From: Actinoplanes philippinensis
GTDB lineage: Bacteria > Actinomycetota > Actinomycetes > Mycobacteriales > Micromonosporaceae
Assembly: GCF_900113015.1 (NCBI RefSeq)
Contig: NZ_FONV01000013.1
Span: forward strand, 124,001 to 188,000
Direction: 5' to 3'
Length of the DNA stretch: 64,000 nt
A program made the translations under genes and the position numbers. Shown here piece by piece: positions 40,940 to 49,241 of this stretch (its first letter is position 1; each line of letters begins with the position of its first letter). Under the pieces are notes generated by a model. That model ran no database searches, had not been told where the DNA came from, and was given only the letters and a program-made list of their open reading frames with translations.

Positions 40940-40974
40940 GGGCCGGACACCGGGCGTTTCCCGGCGTCCGGCCC
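40940..40974 (+). terminator. Terminator after lexA
   Basis: GGGCCGGAC-A-CCGGG and CCCGG-C-GTCCGGCCC pair around CGTTT, giving a 14-base stem with one internal mismatch. It starts 9 bases after the lexA stop, and a TTTT run follows a few bases later. Confidence 0.85.
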
Positions 40975-41084
40975 AAACCTTTTCAGAGGTACGGTCCACG
41001 CGCCCCCACCTCACGCAAGAGGCATCCCCACCTGCCCGCCCTTCACGTCAGCAAGCACTCGGAACCAGTGTGGTCCGGCCGGCG

Positions 41085-41264
41085 CTCAGAGCCGTCCCGA
41101 GCCCACACGACAGCACGCAGGACCAGCCAGGCTGGGCCGGCACTCAGAGCCGTCCGAGCCCACGCGACAGCACGCAGCGCCAGCCAGGCTGGGCTGGCGC
41201 TCAAAGCTGTCCCGGGCCCCACACGGACCAGCCGGGCCGGGCTCGCACTCAGGGCTGTCCCGGG
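41085..41264. repeat. Tandem repeat of about 48-58 bases, 4 copies
   Basis: Units begin CTCA(G/A)(A/G)GC(C/T)GTCC at 41085, 41143, 41200 and 41248 and share CAGCCAGGCTGGGC and CACGCAG words. The block sits between the lexA terminator and the terminator of the convergent membrane-protein gene. No gene is seen in 40932-41378. Confidence 0.8.
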
Positions 41265-41328
41265 CGCCGGAGGACAGCCCCTGGCGGCCAGCTGGGGTCG
41301 ACACGGGCGGCGGCCGTGAGGGAACGCA

Positions 41329-41363
41329 GAAGGCCGGCTCCGCGGTGGGCGGAACCGGCCTTC
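41329..41363 (-). terminator. Terminator after the Pro/Gln-rich membrane protein gene
   Basis: GAAGGCCGG-C-TCCGC pairs with GCGGA-A-CCGGCCTTC around a 5-base loop, a 14-base stem with one mismatch. It lies 16 bases beyond the stop codon at 41379 on the minus strand. Confidence 0.8.
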
Positions 41364-41378
41364 AGGAGCTGGATCTGG

Positions 41379-43145
41379 TTACTGACGGGCGTCGGGGCGG
41401 CCGCCGCCGTACACACCGTTCGAGCGCTGCGCCTGCCCCTGCGGGCCACGAGGCGGCTGCTGCCCACCATAAACGCCACCACCGCCACCACCGCCGCCGC
41501 GGCTCGGGGGCTGCTGCGGGCCGCGAGGGGGCTGCTGCTGCGGACCACGCGCGGGCTGCTGTTGCGGGCCTCGGGCCGGCGGCTGCTGCGGGTTACGCGG
41601 AGGCTGCTGCTGCGGGCCAGGGCCACCACGACCCGGCGCCTGCTGCGGGCCACGGGCCGGCGGCTGCTGCTGCGGGCCTCGGGCCGGCGGCTGCTGCGGG
41701 CTGCGCGGCGGAGCCTGCTGTGGGCCGCGCGGAGGCTGACCGGCAGGCCGCCCGTACTGCGGACCACCGCCACCCTGACCTCCGGCGCCCTTGCCGCCGT
41801 ACACACCGTTGCCCCGCTGCGGACCGCCGCCGGAACCCGGGCCACCACCGGAAGCCGGGCCGCTGCCACCAGAGGCCGGACCGGACTTCGCGCCGTAGAC
41901 CGGCCCACCACCCCCGGGCCGCCCCGAACCGTAGGCGGCCCCGCGCTGCGGCGCCCCGCCGACACCGATCAGCTCGGTCTCCGGGTCGCCCTTGGCGAGC
42001 CCGCCGGACGGCAGGTCGTCCACGTTCGCCCCGAGGGCTTGCGGCGACCGGCGGAATCGCACGATCCCGAACACGCCGGCGGCGACCAGGATCAGCCCGA
42101 GGACACCGACGCCACCCACGATGTAGGTGACGTCGTCGATGTCGAGATTCGAATACCAGGAGTCGCCGCCCGCGCCCTTGCCGGATTTCTCCGACTTCAC
42201 CGCGACAGTGGTGGCCGGCGTGTACTCCCGGATGTGGTTGGCCGCGTCCTTGACACCGCTCATGTCGGAGACGGTGTAGAAGAGCTTGCCGTCGGTGCTG
42301 TACGCGATCGCCTCGCCGAGTGGCTCGTTCGGCAGGCCGGTGGTGCGCGGCTCCTTCTTCAGCGCGCCGAGCACGTCCTTGTTGGTGACGTCCCACTCGA
42401 CGGCGTCGGTGTAGGTGCGCAGCACCACCTTGGTCAGGCCCTGGGAGACAGCGCCGCCGGTGACGGTCTTGTTGCCGATCCGGGCGACCGGGTTGCCGGC
42501 CGTCTCGGTGGCCGAGAGCTGGATCTCGCCGACCCGCTTCAGCGGCACCGGGGTGTTGCTGTTCTTCTTCAGCTCGGCGGTCGGCTTGTAGATGCCGGCG
42601 GGCGCGCCGATCTCCTTGGTCACGATCATCGGCGTGCCGTCGCCGTCGAAGATCAGCGCCTCGGCGTCGTGCTTGTCCTTGTCCGGGTAGCTGACCCGGT
42701 AGATGACCGCGTCGCTGTCGCCGCTGACCGGCAGGCTCCAGAGCGCGACGTGGGGCCGCACATTCGACGGATCGGTGCGGACGTTGTTGTCGCCGATGTC
42801 GGCGACCCACAGCGTCTCGCCGTCGGGCGAGAGAACGAGGTCCTCGGCGTCCAGCGGGGTGCCCTTGAACCCGGTCTCACTGACCTTCTTGCACTCACGG
42901 TTGAGGAAGACGATCTTCGGGGTGACGCCCTGCTGGCCGTTGTTGACGACGATGAAGCCGTTCTTGGTGGCCACCAGCCCGGAGAGCTGGGTCAGCCCCG
43001 CGTCGGTGATCTTGCAGAGCTTCTTGCCGGGCGTCGACTTGGCGCTGACGGTGGGCGCCGGTGTCGGGTCCTCGGCGGACGCGCTGGAGGAGCCGACCAT
43101 TACCAGACCGATGGCCACGATGGTCGGGAACACGAGACGCCGCAT
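41379..43145 (-). CDS. Secreted/membrane protein with Pro/Gln/Gly-rich cytoplasmic tail (Rv2721c-like position)
   Basis: This 588-residue protein has a signal peptide (MRRLVFPTIVAIGLVMVGSSSASA). The extracytoplasmic domain of about 340 residues has beta-propeller-like strands (GFIVVNNGQQG, DAEDLVLSPDGETLWVADIGDNN, EALIFDGDGTPMIVT, GEAIAYSTDGKLFYTVSD). One membrane helix follows (YIVGGVGVLGLILVAAGVFGIV). The cytoplasmic tail of about 190 residues has repeated PQQPPARGPQQ and SGPASGG units. Tuberculosis has an Ala/Gly-rich membrane protein in the same place. The function is unknown; linking an outside sensor to a phase-separating or protein-binding tail is one possibility. ATG 43145 is used; GTG 43151 is in frame. 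Confidence 0.8.
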   Translation of the reverse strand: MRRLVFPTIVAIGLVMVGSSSASAEDPTPAPTVSAKSTPGKKLCKITDAGLTQLSGLVATKNGFIVVNNGQQGVTPKIVFLNRECKKVSETGFKGTPLDAEDLVLSPDGETLWVADIGDNNVRTDPSNVRPHVALWSLPVSGDSDAVIYRVSYPDKDKHDAEALIFDGDGTPMIVTKEIGAPAGIYKPTAELKKNSNTPVPLKRVGEIQLSATETAGNPVARIGNKTVTGGAVSQGLTKVVLRTYTDAVEWDVTNKDVLGALKKEPRTTGLPNEPLGEAIAYSTDGKLFYTVSDMSGVKDAANHIREYTPATTVAVKSEKSGKGAGGDSWYSNLDIDDVTYIVGGVGVLGLILVAAGVFGIVRFRRSPQALGANVDDLPSGGLAKGDPETELIGVGGAPQRGAAYGSGRPGGGGPVYGAKSGPASGGSGPASGGGPGSGGGPQRGNGVYGGKGAGGQGGGGPQYGRPAGQPPRGPQQAPPRSPQQPPARGPQQQPPARGPQQAPGRGGPGPQQQPPRNPQQPPARGPQQQPARGPQQQPPRGPQQPPSRGGGGGGGGVYGGQQPPRGPQGQAQRSNGVYGGGRPDARQ

Positions 43146-43236
43146 CCGCACAGTGTCGCACGCGACGTCTCGTGCCGGTATTACGTGTGGATCAACACAG
43201 GAACCTGGTCCCGGGAAGTCCGAATTGCGTTTCGGA

Positions 43237-44649
43237 TCAGCTCCGGAAACCGGACAGCTCGGCAGCGAACTGTTCATCGACGCGCACGGAGAGTTCGGTC
43301 CCGTCGTCCAGATGCCGGGACTGCAGCACCTGACCGGACCGGTGCACCCGGGCCACCAGGTCCCCCCGGTCGTACGGAATGAGGACCCGCATCTCGACCG
43401 CGGGCCGGGGCAGCCGGTCGGCGATCGCCTTGTGCAGCTCCGTGATGCCGGCCCCGGACCGCGCCGAGACGAAGATCGCCTCCGGCCAGGTCCGCTTGAG
43501 CCGCAGCACGGTCTCCTCGTCCGCCGCGTCGACCTTGTTGATCACGAGCAGCTCGGGCAGCTGGTCGGCGCCGACCTCGCCGAGCACCTCGCGAACCGCG
43601 CTGACCTGACCCTCCGGGTCGGGGTGGGCGCCGTCGACGACGTGCACCACCAGGTCGGCCCGGCCCACCTCCTCCAGCGTCGAGCGGAACGCCTCGACGA
43701 TCTGGTGCGGCAGGTGACGGACGAACCCGACGGTGTCGGAGAGCGTGAAGACCCGCCCGTCCTCCGCGGCGGTGCGCCGGGTGGTCGGGTCGAGGGTGGC
43801 GAACAGCGCGTCCTCCACCAGCACGCCGGCCTGGGTCAGCCGGTTGAGCAGGCTCGACTTGCCCGCGTTGGTGTAACCGGCGATGGCCACGGCCGGCACG
43901 CCGCTCGCCGCACGACGGGAGCGCTTGGTCTCCCGTACCGTCTTCATGGCTTTGATCTCGCGCCGCAGTTTGGCGATGCGGGTGTTGATCCGCCGCCGGT
44001 CGGTCTCGAGTTTGGTCTCACCGGGACCACGGGTGCCGACGCCGCCGCCGCCCGAACCGCCACCGGCGCCACCGCCCTGCCGGGACATGGCCTCACCCCA
44101 GCCGCGCAGCCGCGGCAGAAGGTACTGCAGTTGGGCCAGCTCGACCTGGGCCTTGCCCTCACGGCTCTTGGCGTGCTGGGCGAAGATGTCGAGGATCAGG
44201 GCGGTCCGGTCGACCACCTTGACCTTGATCTGCTGCTCCAGGTTGCGCAGCTGGGACGGGGACAGCTCGCCGTCGCAGATGACCGTGTCGGCGCCGGTCA
44301 TGACGACCACGTCGCGCAGCTCGTCGACCTTGCCACGGCCGATGAAGGTGGCCGCGTCGGGCTGTTTCCGTCGCTGGATCAGGCCCTCGAGGACCTGGGA
44401 GCCGGCGGTCTCGGCGAGAGCGGCCAGCTCGGTGAGTGAATTGTCGGCGTCTTCGACACTGCCCTCGGTCCACACCCCGACCAGCACGACCCGTTCGAGT
44501 CGCAACTGCCGGTACTCGACCTCGGTGACGTCGGTCAGCTCGGTGGAAAGACCGGCCACCCGCCTGAGCGAGTGCCGCTCCTCGAGCTCCAGGTCCCCGG
44601 TCGTGGGGTCCAGCTCGTCAAGGACGGGTGTCTGGTACGTGTTTCGCAA
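43237..44649 (-). CDS. hflX: Ribosome-associated GTPase HflX
   Basis: This 470-residue GTPase splits stalled ribosomes. The N-terminal subdomain has FIGRGKVDEL and GELSPSQLRNLEQ. A Gly-rich linker (GGGAGGGSGGGGVGTRGPGETKLETDRR) precedes a coiled part. The G domain has GYTNAGKSSLLN (G1), DTVGFVRHLPH (G3) and VINKVDAAD (G4). The start is an unusual TTG at 44649, supported by AGGAGGT 6-7 bases upstream; no ATG or GTG nearby fits. It is divergent from the malic enzyme gene and is followed after 91 bases by the membrane protein gene. Confidence 0.95.
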   Translation of the reverse strand: MRNTYQTPVLDELDPTTGDLELEERHSLRRVAGLSTELTDVTEVEYRQLRLERVVLVGVWTEGSVEDADNSLTELAALAETAGSQVLEGLIQRRKQPDAATFIGRGKVDELRDVVVMTGADTVICDGELSPSQLRNLEQQIKVKVVDRTALILDIFAQHAKSREGKAQVELAQLQYLLPRLRGWGEAMSRQGGGAGGGSGGGGVGTRGPGETKLETDRRRINTRIAKLRREIKAMKTVRETKRSRRAASGVPAVAIAGYTNAGKSSLLNRLTQAGVLVEDALFATLDPTTRRTAAEDGRVFTLSDTVGFVRHLPHQIVEAFRSTLEEVGRADLVVHVVDGAHPDPEGQVSAVREVLGEVGADQLPELLVINKVDAADEETVLRLKRTWPEAIFVSARSGAGITELHKAIADRLPRPAVEMRVLIPYDRGDLVARVHRSGQVLQSRHLDDGTELSVRVDEQFAAELSGFRS

Positions 44650-44802
44650 AAGTGACCTCCTACGTCCGATCGTGGCACGTCACGAGAGCGAACGCATCCG
44701 CATAACTCCACCTGACCCACGAGTAACCACCGAGCGGTGAGCCGATATTCCGCAAGAGCGACAATCGTCAGGACTCACCCCACCAACGTCGGAGGGAACA
44801 CC

Positions 44803-46263
44803 GTGGTGACCACCCGCCTGCCGAGCGCAGGATTCTCGATCACGATCCGTATCGCCGTTACCGCGGACGCCTCGTCCATCGGCCGGCTCACCACCTGCGT
44901 CGGTGAGGCCGGGGCGATCGTGACGGCGCTGGACGTGGTGGACTCCGATCCCACGCGCGTGCTCGTCGACCTGACCTGCGACACCGCCGACGCCGCGCAC
45001 GCCGACCAGGTCGTCAAGCAGCTGGAGGAGCAGGACGGCGTGGACGTCCGCAAGGTCTCCGACCGGACGTTCCTGCTGCACCTGGGCGGCAAGATCGAGG
45101 TGTCGTCGAAGGTCGCGCTGCGCAACCGGGACGAGCTGTCCCGGGCGTACACCCCCGGGGTCGCCAGGGTCTGCATGGCCATCGCGGAGAACCCGGCGGA
45201 CGCCCGGCGCCTCACCATCAAGCGCAACACGGTCGCCGTGGTCAGCGACGGCTCGGCCGTGCTGGGCCTGGGCAACATCGGGCCGGCCGCGGCGATGCCG
45301 GTGATGGAGGGCAAGGCGGCGCTGTTCAAACGGTTCGGCGGGGTGGACGCCTGGCCGGTGGTCCTGGACACCCAGGACACCGACGAGATCGTGGCCATCG
45401 TGAAGGCGATCGCCCCGGCCTACGGCGGCATCAACCTGGAGGACATCGCGGCCCCGCGGTGCTTCGAGATCGAGGCGCGGCTGCGGGAGCTGCTGGACAT
45501 CCCGGTCTTCCACGACGACCAGCACGGCACCGCGATCTGCGTGCTGGCGGCGCTCACCAACGCGCTGCGGGTGGTCGGCAAGCGGATGCAGGACGTCAAG
45601 GTCGTCGTCTCCGGCGCGGGCGCGGCCGGCACCGCGATCATGAAGCTGCTGATGCGTCAGGGTGTGGGCGACATCATCGCGTACGACCGGAACAGCGCCC
45701 TGCACCGCGGGATGCCGGGCCTCAACGAGTCGATGCAGTGGCTGGCCGACCACACCAACAAGGAGAACTACTCCGGCGACCTGCCCGGCGCGATCGTCGG
45801 CGCGGACGTCTTCATCGGCGTGTCCGCGCCCAACCTGCTGACCGGCGACGACATCGCGAAGATGGCGGAGAAGTCGATCGTCTTCGCGATGGCCAACCCG
45901 GACCCGGAGGTCGACCCGCGCGAGGCCCGCAAGCACGCCGCGGTGGTGGCGACCGGCCGGTCCGATCAGCCCAACCAGATCAACAACGTGCTGGCGTTCC
46001 CGGGCGTCTTCCGCGGCATGCTGGACGTCAGCGCCGAGGAGTTCACCGAGGAGATGGCGCTGGCCGCGGCCCGGGCCATCGCCGACGTGGTCGGCGAGGA
46101 CAAGATCAACCCCACCGTGATCATCCCGAGCGTCTTCGATCCCAAGGTCACCCCCGCGGTGGCGGCGGCGATCCGGGCGGTCGTCCGAGGCGTGCCCGCC
46201 CCGGCCAACCCGGCGGCGGTCCCGGAGAGCGAACTCGACAAGGCCCCGGAGACAACCTTCTAA
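44803..46263 (+). CDS. NAD-dependent malic enzyme with N-terminal ACT domain
   Basis: This 486-residue enzyme converts malate to pyruvate and CO2. Residues 1-90 look like an ACT regulatory domain (ITIRIAVTADASSIGRLTTCVGEAGAIVTALDVVD). The catalytic part has the Tyr in SRAYTPGVARVC, the Lys/Asp set in AYGGINLEDIAAPRCFEIE and FHDDQHGTAICVLAAL, and the dinucleotide fold VVVSGAGAAGTAIMKLL. GTG 44803 lies 6 bases after GGAGGG. An amino-acid or organic-acid effector probably controls it through the ACT domain. A hairpin follows. Confidence 0.93.
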   Translation: MVTTRLPSAGFSITIRIAVTADASSIGRLTTCVGEAGAIVTALDVVDSDPTRVLVDLTCDTADAAHADQVVKQLEEQDGVDVRKVSDRTFLLHLGGKIEVSSKVALRNRDELSRAYTPGVARVCMAIAENPADARRLTIKRNTVAVVSDGSAVLGLGNIGPAAAMPVMEGKAALFKRFGGVDAWPVVLDTQDTDEIVAIVKAIAPAYGGINLEDIAAPRCFEIEARLRELLDIPVFHDDQHGTAICVLAALTNALRVVGKRMQDVKVVVSGAGAAGTAIMKLLMRQGVGDIIAYDRNSALHRGMPGLNESMQWLADHTNKENYSGDLPGAIVGADVFIGVSAPNLLTGDDIAKMAEKSIVFAMANPDPEVDPREARKHAAVVATGRSDQPNQINNVLAFPGVFRGMLDVSAEEFTEEMALAAARAIADVVGEDKINPTVIIPSVFDPKVTPAVAAAIRAVVRGVPAPANPAAVPESELDKAPETTF

Positions 46264-46285
46264 ACCCTTCAGCGGTACGGCTGTC

Positions 46286-46317
46286 GCGCGCCCGGCCCAC
46301 ACGGATCCCGGGCGCGC
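46286..46317 (+). terminator. Terminator after the malic enzyme gene
   Basis: GCGCGCCCGG (46286-46295) pairs with CCGGGCGCGC (46308-46317) around a 12-base loop. It lies 22 bases after the stop codon. Confidence 0.65.
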
Positions 46318-46422
46318 CGCCCCCGTATCCCAAGCGAAGCACCGCCCTGTCCCCCTCCGGCCACGCACCGCCGGCCGCAGACCGGGAACCGTCGCCGCGT
46401 GCCCATCCGACCACGCACCGGC

Positions 46423-46550
46423 GTGCCGTAGGCCGGGCGTGCCGTAGGCCGGGCGTGCCGTAGGCCCGTCCAACCAGAGGCCGGCGAACCGTGGGCCGGG
46501 CCAACCGTAGGCCGGGCCAACCGTAGGCCGGGCCAACCGTAGGCCGGGGA
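46423..46550. repeat. Tandem repeat, 16-base unit, about 8 copies
   Basis: The core CCGTAGGCCGGG recurs at a period of 15-16 bases from 46426 to about 46548. The linking bases are GCGTG in the first copies and CCAA in the last four. It lies between the malic enzyme terminator and the gdpD terminator. No gene is seen in 46264-46579. Confidence 0.9.
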
Positions 46551-46556
46551 CATGAG

Positions 46557-46577
46557 CCCGCGACTCGGGGTCGCGGG
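46557..46577 (-). terminator. Terminator after the glycerophosphodiesterase gene
   Basis: CCCGCGAC (46557-46564) pairs with GTCGCGGG (46570-46577) around TCGGG, 2 bases below the stop codon of the minus-strand gene at 46580. Confidence 0.65.
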
Positions 46578-46579
46578 GT

Positions 46580-47302
46580 CTAGGCGTTGGCCCAGCCGGT
46601 CAGTTCGCCGACCAGGTCGGTGATCAGGCCGGCGACGCCCGCGTCGACCAGTGGGCGCCACTGGGCGATGTCGTTGGGGGTCCACGGCATCACGCCGACC
46701 CCGGCCGCGGCGAGGGCGGCCATCGTCTCCGGCCCGGCCAGCACGTCGTCCACCGACGGATTGCAGTAGGCGACGCCCAGCTCCCGCGCCAGCTCGACGG
46801 TCTCCGCGTCGAAACGGAACAGCAGCAGGCCCCGCCGCACCTCCGGCGTCACGTCCCGGACCTTGCGCACCACGTCGGCGTCGAAGCTCTGCACCACGGA
46901 CCGGCCGAGCAGGTCACGCTCGGCCAGCGCGGCGAGGATCGACTTCACCTCGTCCAGCGTGGCGGGCGGCTTGATCTCGACGAGCAGGTCCACCGGGGCG
47001 GGCGCAAGCAGGTCGAGCGTCTCGGCCAGGGTCGGCACCCGCAGACCGCTGAACCCGGCGCCGAACCAGGACCCGGCGTCCAGAGCGGCGACCTCGTCAT
47101 ACGTCAGGTCCCACACCCGGCCACGGCCGTCGGTGGTGCGGTTGACCGTCCGGTCGTGGATCACCACCGGCACGCCGTCACGGGTGGCCCGGACGTCGAA
47201 CTCGACGACCGTGGCGCCGGCGCGGACCGCGGCGGCGAAGGCGGGCAGCGTGTTCTCGGGGGCGACCGTCGAGTAGCCCCGGTGCGCGACACGGGCCAGC
47301 AT
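46580..47302 (-). CDS. Glycerophosphodiester phosphodiesterase
   Basis: This 240-residue GDPD-family enzyme cleaves glycerophosphodiesters to glycerol 3-phosphate and an alcohol. Catalytic motifs are AHRGYSTVAPENTLPAF (His-Arg and Glu-Asn), VEFDVRATRDGVPVVIHD (Glu, Asp, His) and VEIKPP near residue 115, with a late MPWTPND. There is no signal peptide, so it is cytoplasmic and probably recycles lipid head groups. ATG 47302 overlaps the dapF stop (TGATG), making it the last gene of a coupled miaA-dapF-gdpD operon. Confidence 0.92.
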   Translation of the reverse strand: MLARVAHRGYSTVAPENTLPAFAAAVRAGATVVEFDVRATRDGVPVVIHDRTVNRTTDGRGRVWDLTYDEVAALDAGSWFGAGFSGLRVPTLAETLDLLAPAPVDLLVEIKPPATLDEVKSILAALAERDLLGRSVVQSFDADVVRKVRDVTPEVRRGLLLFRFDAETVELARELGVAYCNPSVDDVLAGPETMAALAAAGVGVMPWTPNDIAQWRPLVDAGVAGLITDLVGELTGWANA

Positions 47303-48156
47303 CAGAGCACGGCCGCCGGGTCGACGTCACCGTCGGCGACCAGCACCGCCGGGCCCTCCAGCCACCAGGCGCCGTCCGCGTCGCAGGTCACCCGCACCCG
47401 GCCGCCGAGCACGTCGACCGCCACCGAGCCGGTCGTCAGGCCCGCCTCACGCAGCGCGACCGCGCCGACCGCGAGCGCGCCGGTGCCGCACGACTGGGTC
47501 TCGCCGGAGCCGCGCTCGTGCACCCGCATCCGGACGTGCCGGTCGACCCCGGCCAGCGGCTCGGCGGGCTCGACGAACTCCACATTCACCCCGGCCGGGA
47601 AGACCGCCGGATCGTGCAGCGGGGCGCGGGTCAGATCGAGGGCGGACAGCTCCACCCCGTCGTGCAGGCCGCAGACCAGGTGCGGGTTGCCGCAGTCCAC
47701 CGCGAGCCCGGGGACGGTCAGGGAGCCGAGAGTGGCGGTGCTCCCCGCGTACACCCTGGGGGTTTTCATCCGCGCGCTGATCGTGCCGTCACCGACGACG
47801 GTGACCAGCACCCCCGCCCTGGTCGCCACCGGAAGGCCCGAAGGGCCGGGTGTGGCCAGGCCCTTCTCCAGCAGATAGCGGACGAAGACGCGCAGGCCGT
47901 TGCCGCACATCTCGGCGATCGAGCCGTCGCTGTTGTGATAGTCCATGAACCACTCGGCCTCGCCGGCGAAATCGGCGGCCTCGGGGTGCTTGGCGCTGCG
48001 CACCACCCGGATCACGCCGTCGCCACCGATCCCCCGGCGGCGGTCGCAGAGCGCCGCGACCAGCGCGGGTGTCAGCTCCAGCTCGCCGTCGGGGTCGGGG
48101 AGGAGGACGAAGTCGTTGCTTGTTCCATGGCCCTTGGTGAAACGCACGCGGCCCAT
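47302..48156 (-). CDS. dapF: Diaminopimelate epimerase
   Basis: This 284-residue enzyme converts LL- to meso-diaminopimelate for lysine and peptidoglycan. The start region is RFTKGHGTSNDFVLLPD. The two catalytic Cys lie in AEMCGNGLRVFVRYL and ETQSCGTGALAVGAV. The length is normal. The ATG (48156; a second ATG at 48159) overlaps the miaA stop, and its own stop overlaps the gdpD start. Confidence 0.95.
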   Translation of the reverse strand: MGRVRFTKGHGTSNDFVLLPDPDGELELTPALVAALCDRRRGIGGDGVIRVVRSAKHPEAADFAGEAEWFMDYHNSDGSIAEMCGNGLRVFVRYLLEKGLATPGPSGLPVATRAGVLVTVVGDGTISARMKTPRVYAGSTATLGSLTVPGLAVDCGNPHLVCGLHDGVELSALDLTRAPLHDPAVFPAGVNVEFVEPAEPLAGVDRHVRMRVHERGSGETQSCGTGALAVGAVALREAGLTTGSVAVDVLGGRVRVTCDADGAWWLEGPAVLVADGDVDPAAVL

Positions 48157-49061
48157 CATCGCGCAACGGCCAGGGCATCCGCCAACAGCGTCGGAGCGGC
48201 GGCGTCGAGCCAGGTGATCGAGGAGTCGCGGCGGAACCAGGAGCGCTGGCGGCGCACGAAACGCCGGGTGCCCTGGACCGTGTCCGCCTTCGCGGCGGCC
48301 TCGGTGAGCTCGCCGTCGATCTGTGCCAGAGCCTGCTGGTAGCCCAGCGCTCGCGAGGCGGTCCGGCCGTCGCGGATGCCGGTCAGGCCGCGGACCTCGT
48401 CGACCAGGCCGGCCGCCCACATCAGGTCGACGCGCAGCGCGATCCGCTCGTCGAGCTCGGTGGTGTCGCGGTCCACGCCGATCTGCACGGCGTCGTAGAC
48501 CGGCCGCGGATCGGGCAGGCTGGCGGTGAACGGGCGGCCGGTCAGCTCGATCACCTCGAGCGCGCGGACGATCCGGCGGCCGTTGCTCGGCAGGATCTTG
48601 GCGGCCGCCTCCGGGTCGCGCTCGCCCAGGCGGGTGTGCAGCACGCCCGCGCCGGCCGCGGCCAGCTCCTCCTCCAGCCGGGCCCGGACGGCCGGGTCGG
48701 TGCCGGGGAACTCGAAGTCCTCCAGGACGGCCCGCACATAGAGGCCGGACCCGCCGACCAGCAGCGGCACCCGGCCCCGGGCCAGGATGTCGTCGATCGC
48801 GGCCCGGGCGAGCCGCTGATACTCCGCGACGGCGGCCGGCTCGGTCACGTCCCAGATGTCGAGCAGATGGTGCGGAACGCCCTCGCGCTCGGCCGGGGTG
48901 AGCTTGGCCGTGCCGATGTCCATCCCGCGGTAGAGCTGCATGGAGTCGGCGTTGACCACTTCACCGCCCAGCTCGTGGGCGAGCGCGATGCTCAGGGCCG
49001 ACTTGCCGGCCGCTGTCGGGCCGACGACGGTGACCACTCGTTGACCTGTCCGGAACGGCAC
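48156..49061 (-). CDS. miaA: tRNA dimethylallyltransferase
   Basis: This 301-residue enzyme adds an isopentenyl group to A37 of tRNAs reading UNN codons. Motifs are the P-loop GPTAAGKSALSIALA, NADSMQLYRGMDIGTAK, PHHLLDIWDV, and the tRNA-binding SRALGYQQAL and RRFVRRQRSWFRRD. MiaB, also in this window, then thiomethylates the product. GTG 49061 gives VPFRTGQRVVTVVGPT. The stop overlaps the dapF start (TGATG). Confidence 0.95.
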   Translation of the reverse strand: MPFRTGQRVVTVVGPTAAGKSALSIALAHELGGEVVNADSMQLYRGMDIGTAKLTPAEREGVPHHLLDIWDVTEPAAVAEYQRLARAAIDDILARGRVPLLVGGSGLYVRAVLEDFEFPGTDPAVRARLEEELAAAGAGVLHTRLGERDPEAAAKILPSNGRRIVRALEVIELTGRPFTASLPDPRPVYDAVQIGVDRDTTELDERIALRVDLMWAAGLVDEVRGLTGIRDGRTASRALGYQQALAQIDGELTEAAAKADTVQGTRRFVRRQRSWFRRDSSITWLDAAAPTLLADALAVAR

Positions 49062-49241
49062 GAACCAACCGTAGGACACCGTTGTGTCACGGTCGTCAGC
49101 GGGAGCTTTCCCCTGACCGGGTTGGACCTGTGACAATGCGCGAGAAAGAATGCCGGTGAGAAGTCGGCATTCAGACTGCGCTGTGGCGGTGGCCACGACC
49201 CCGATGCGGGCCGTTGACGCCGGGAGAACGAGGATGAGCTC

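Noticed and set aside
41070..43382. A 770-codon open frame opposite the Pro/Gln-rich membrane protein
   Set aside because: It crosses a repeat block, two terminators and the repeats of the real gene's tail. The encoded RRLLLR-like repeats are a translation of the same low-complexity DNA.
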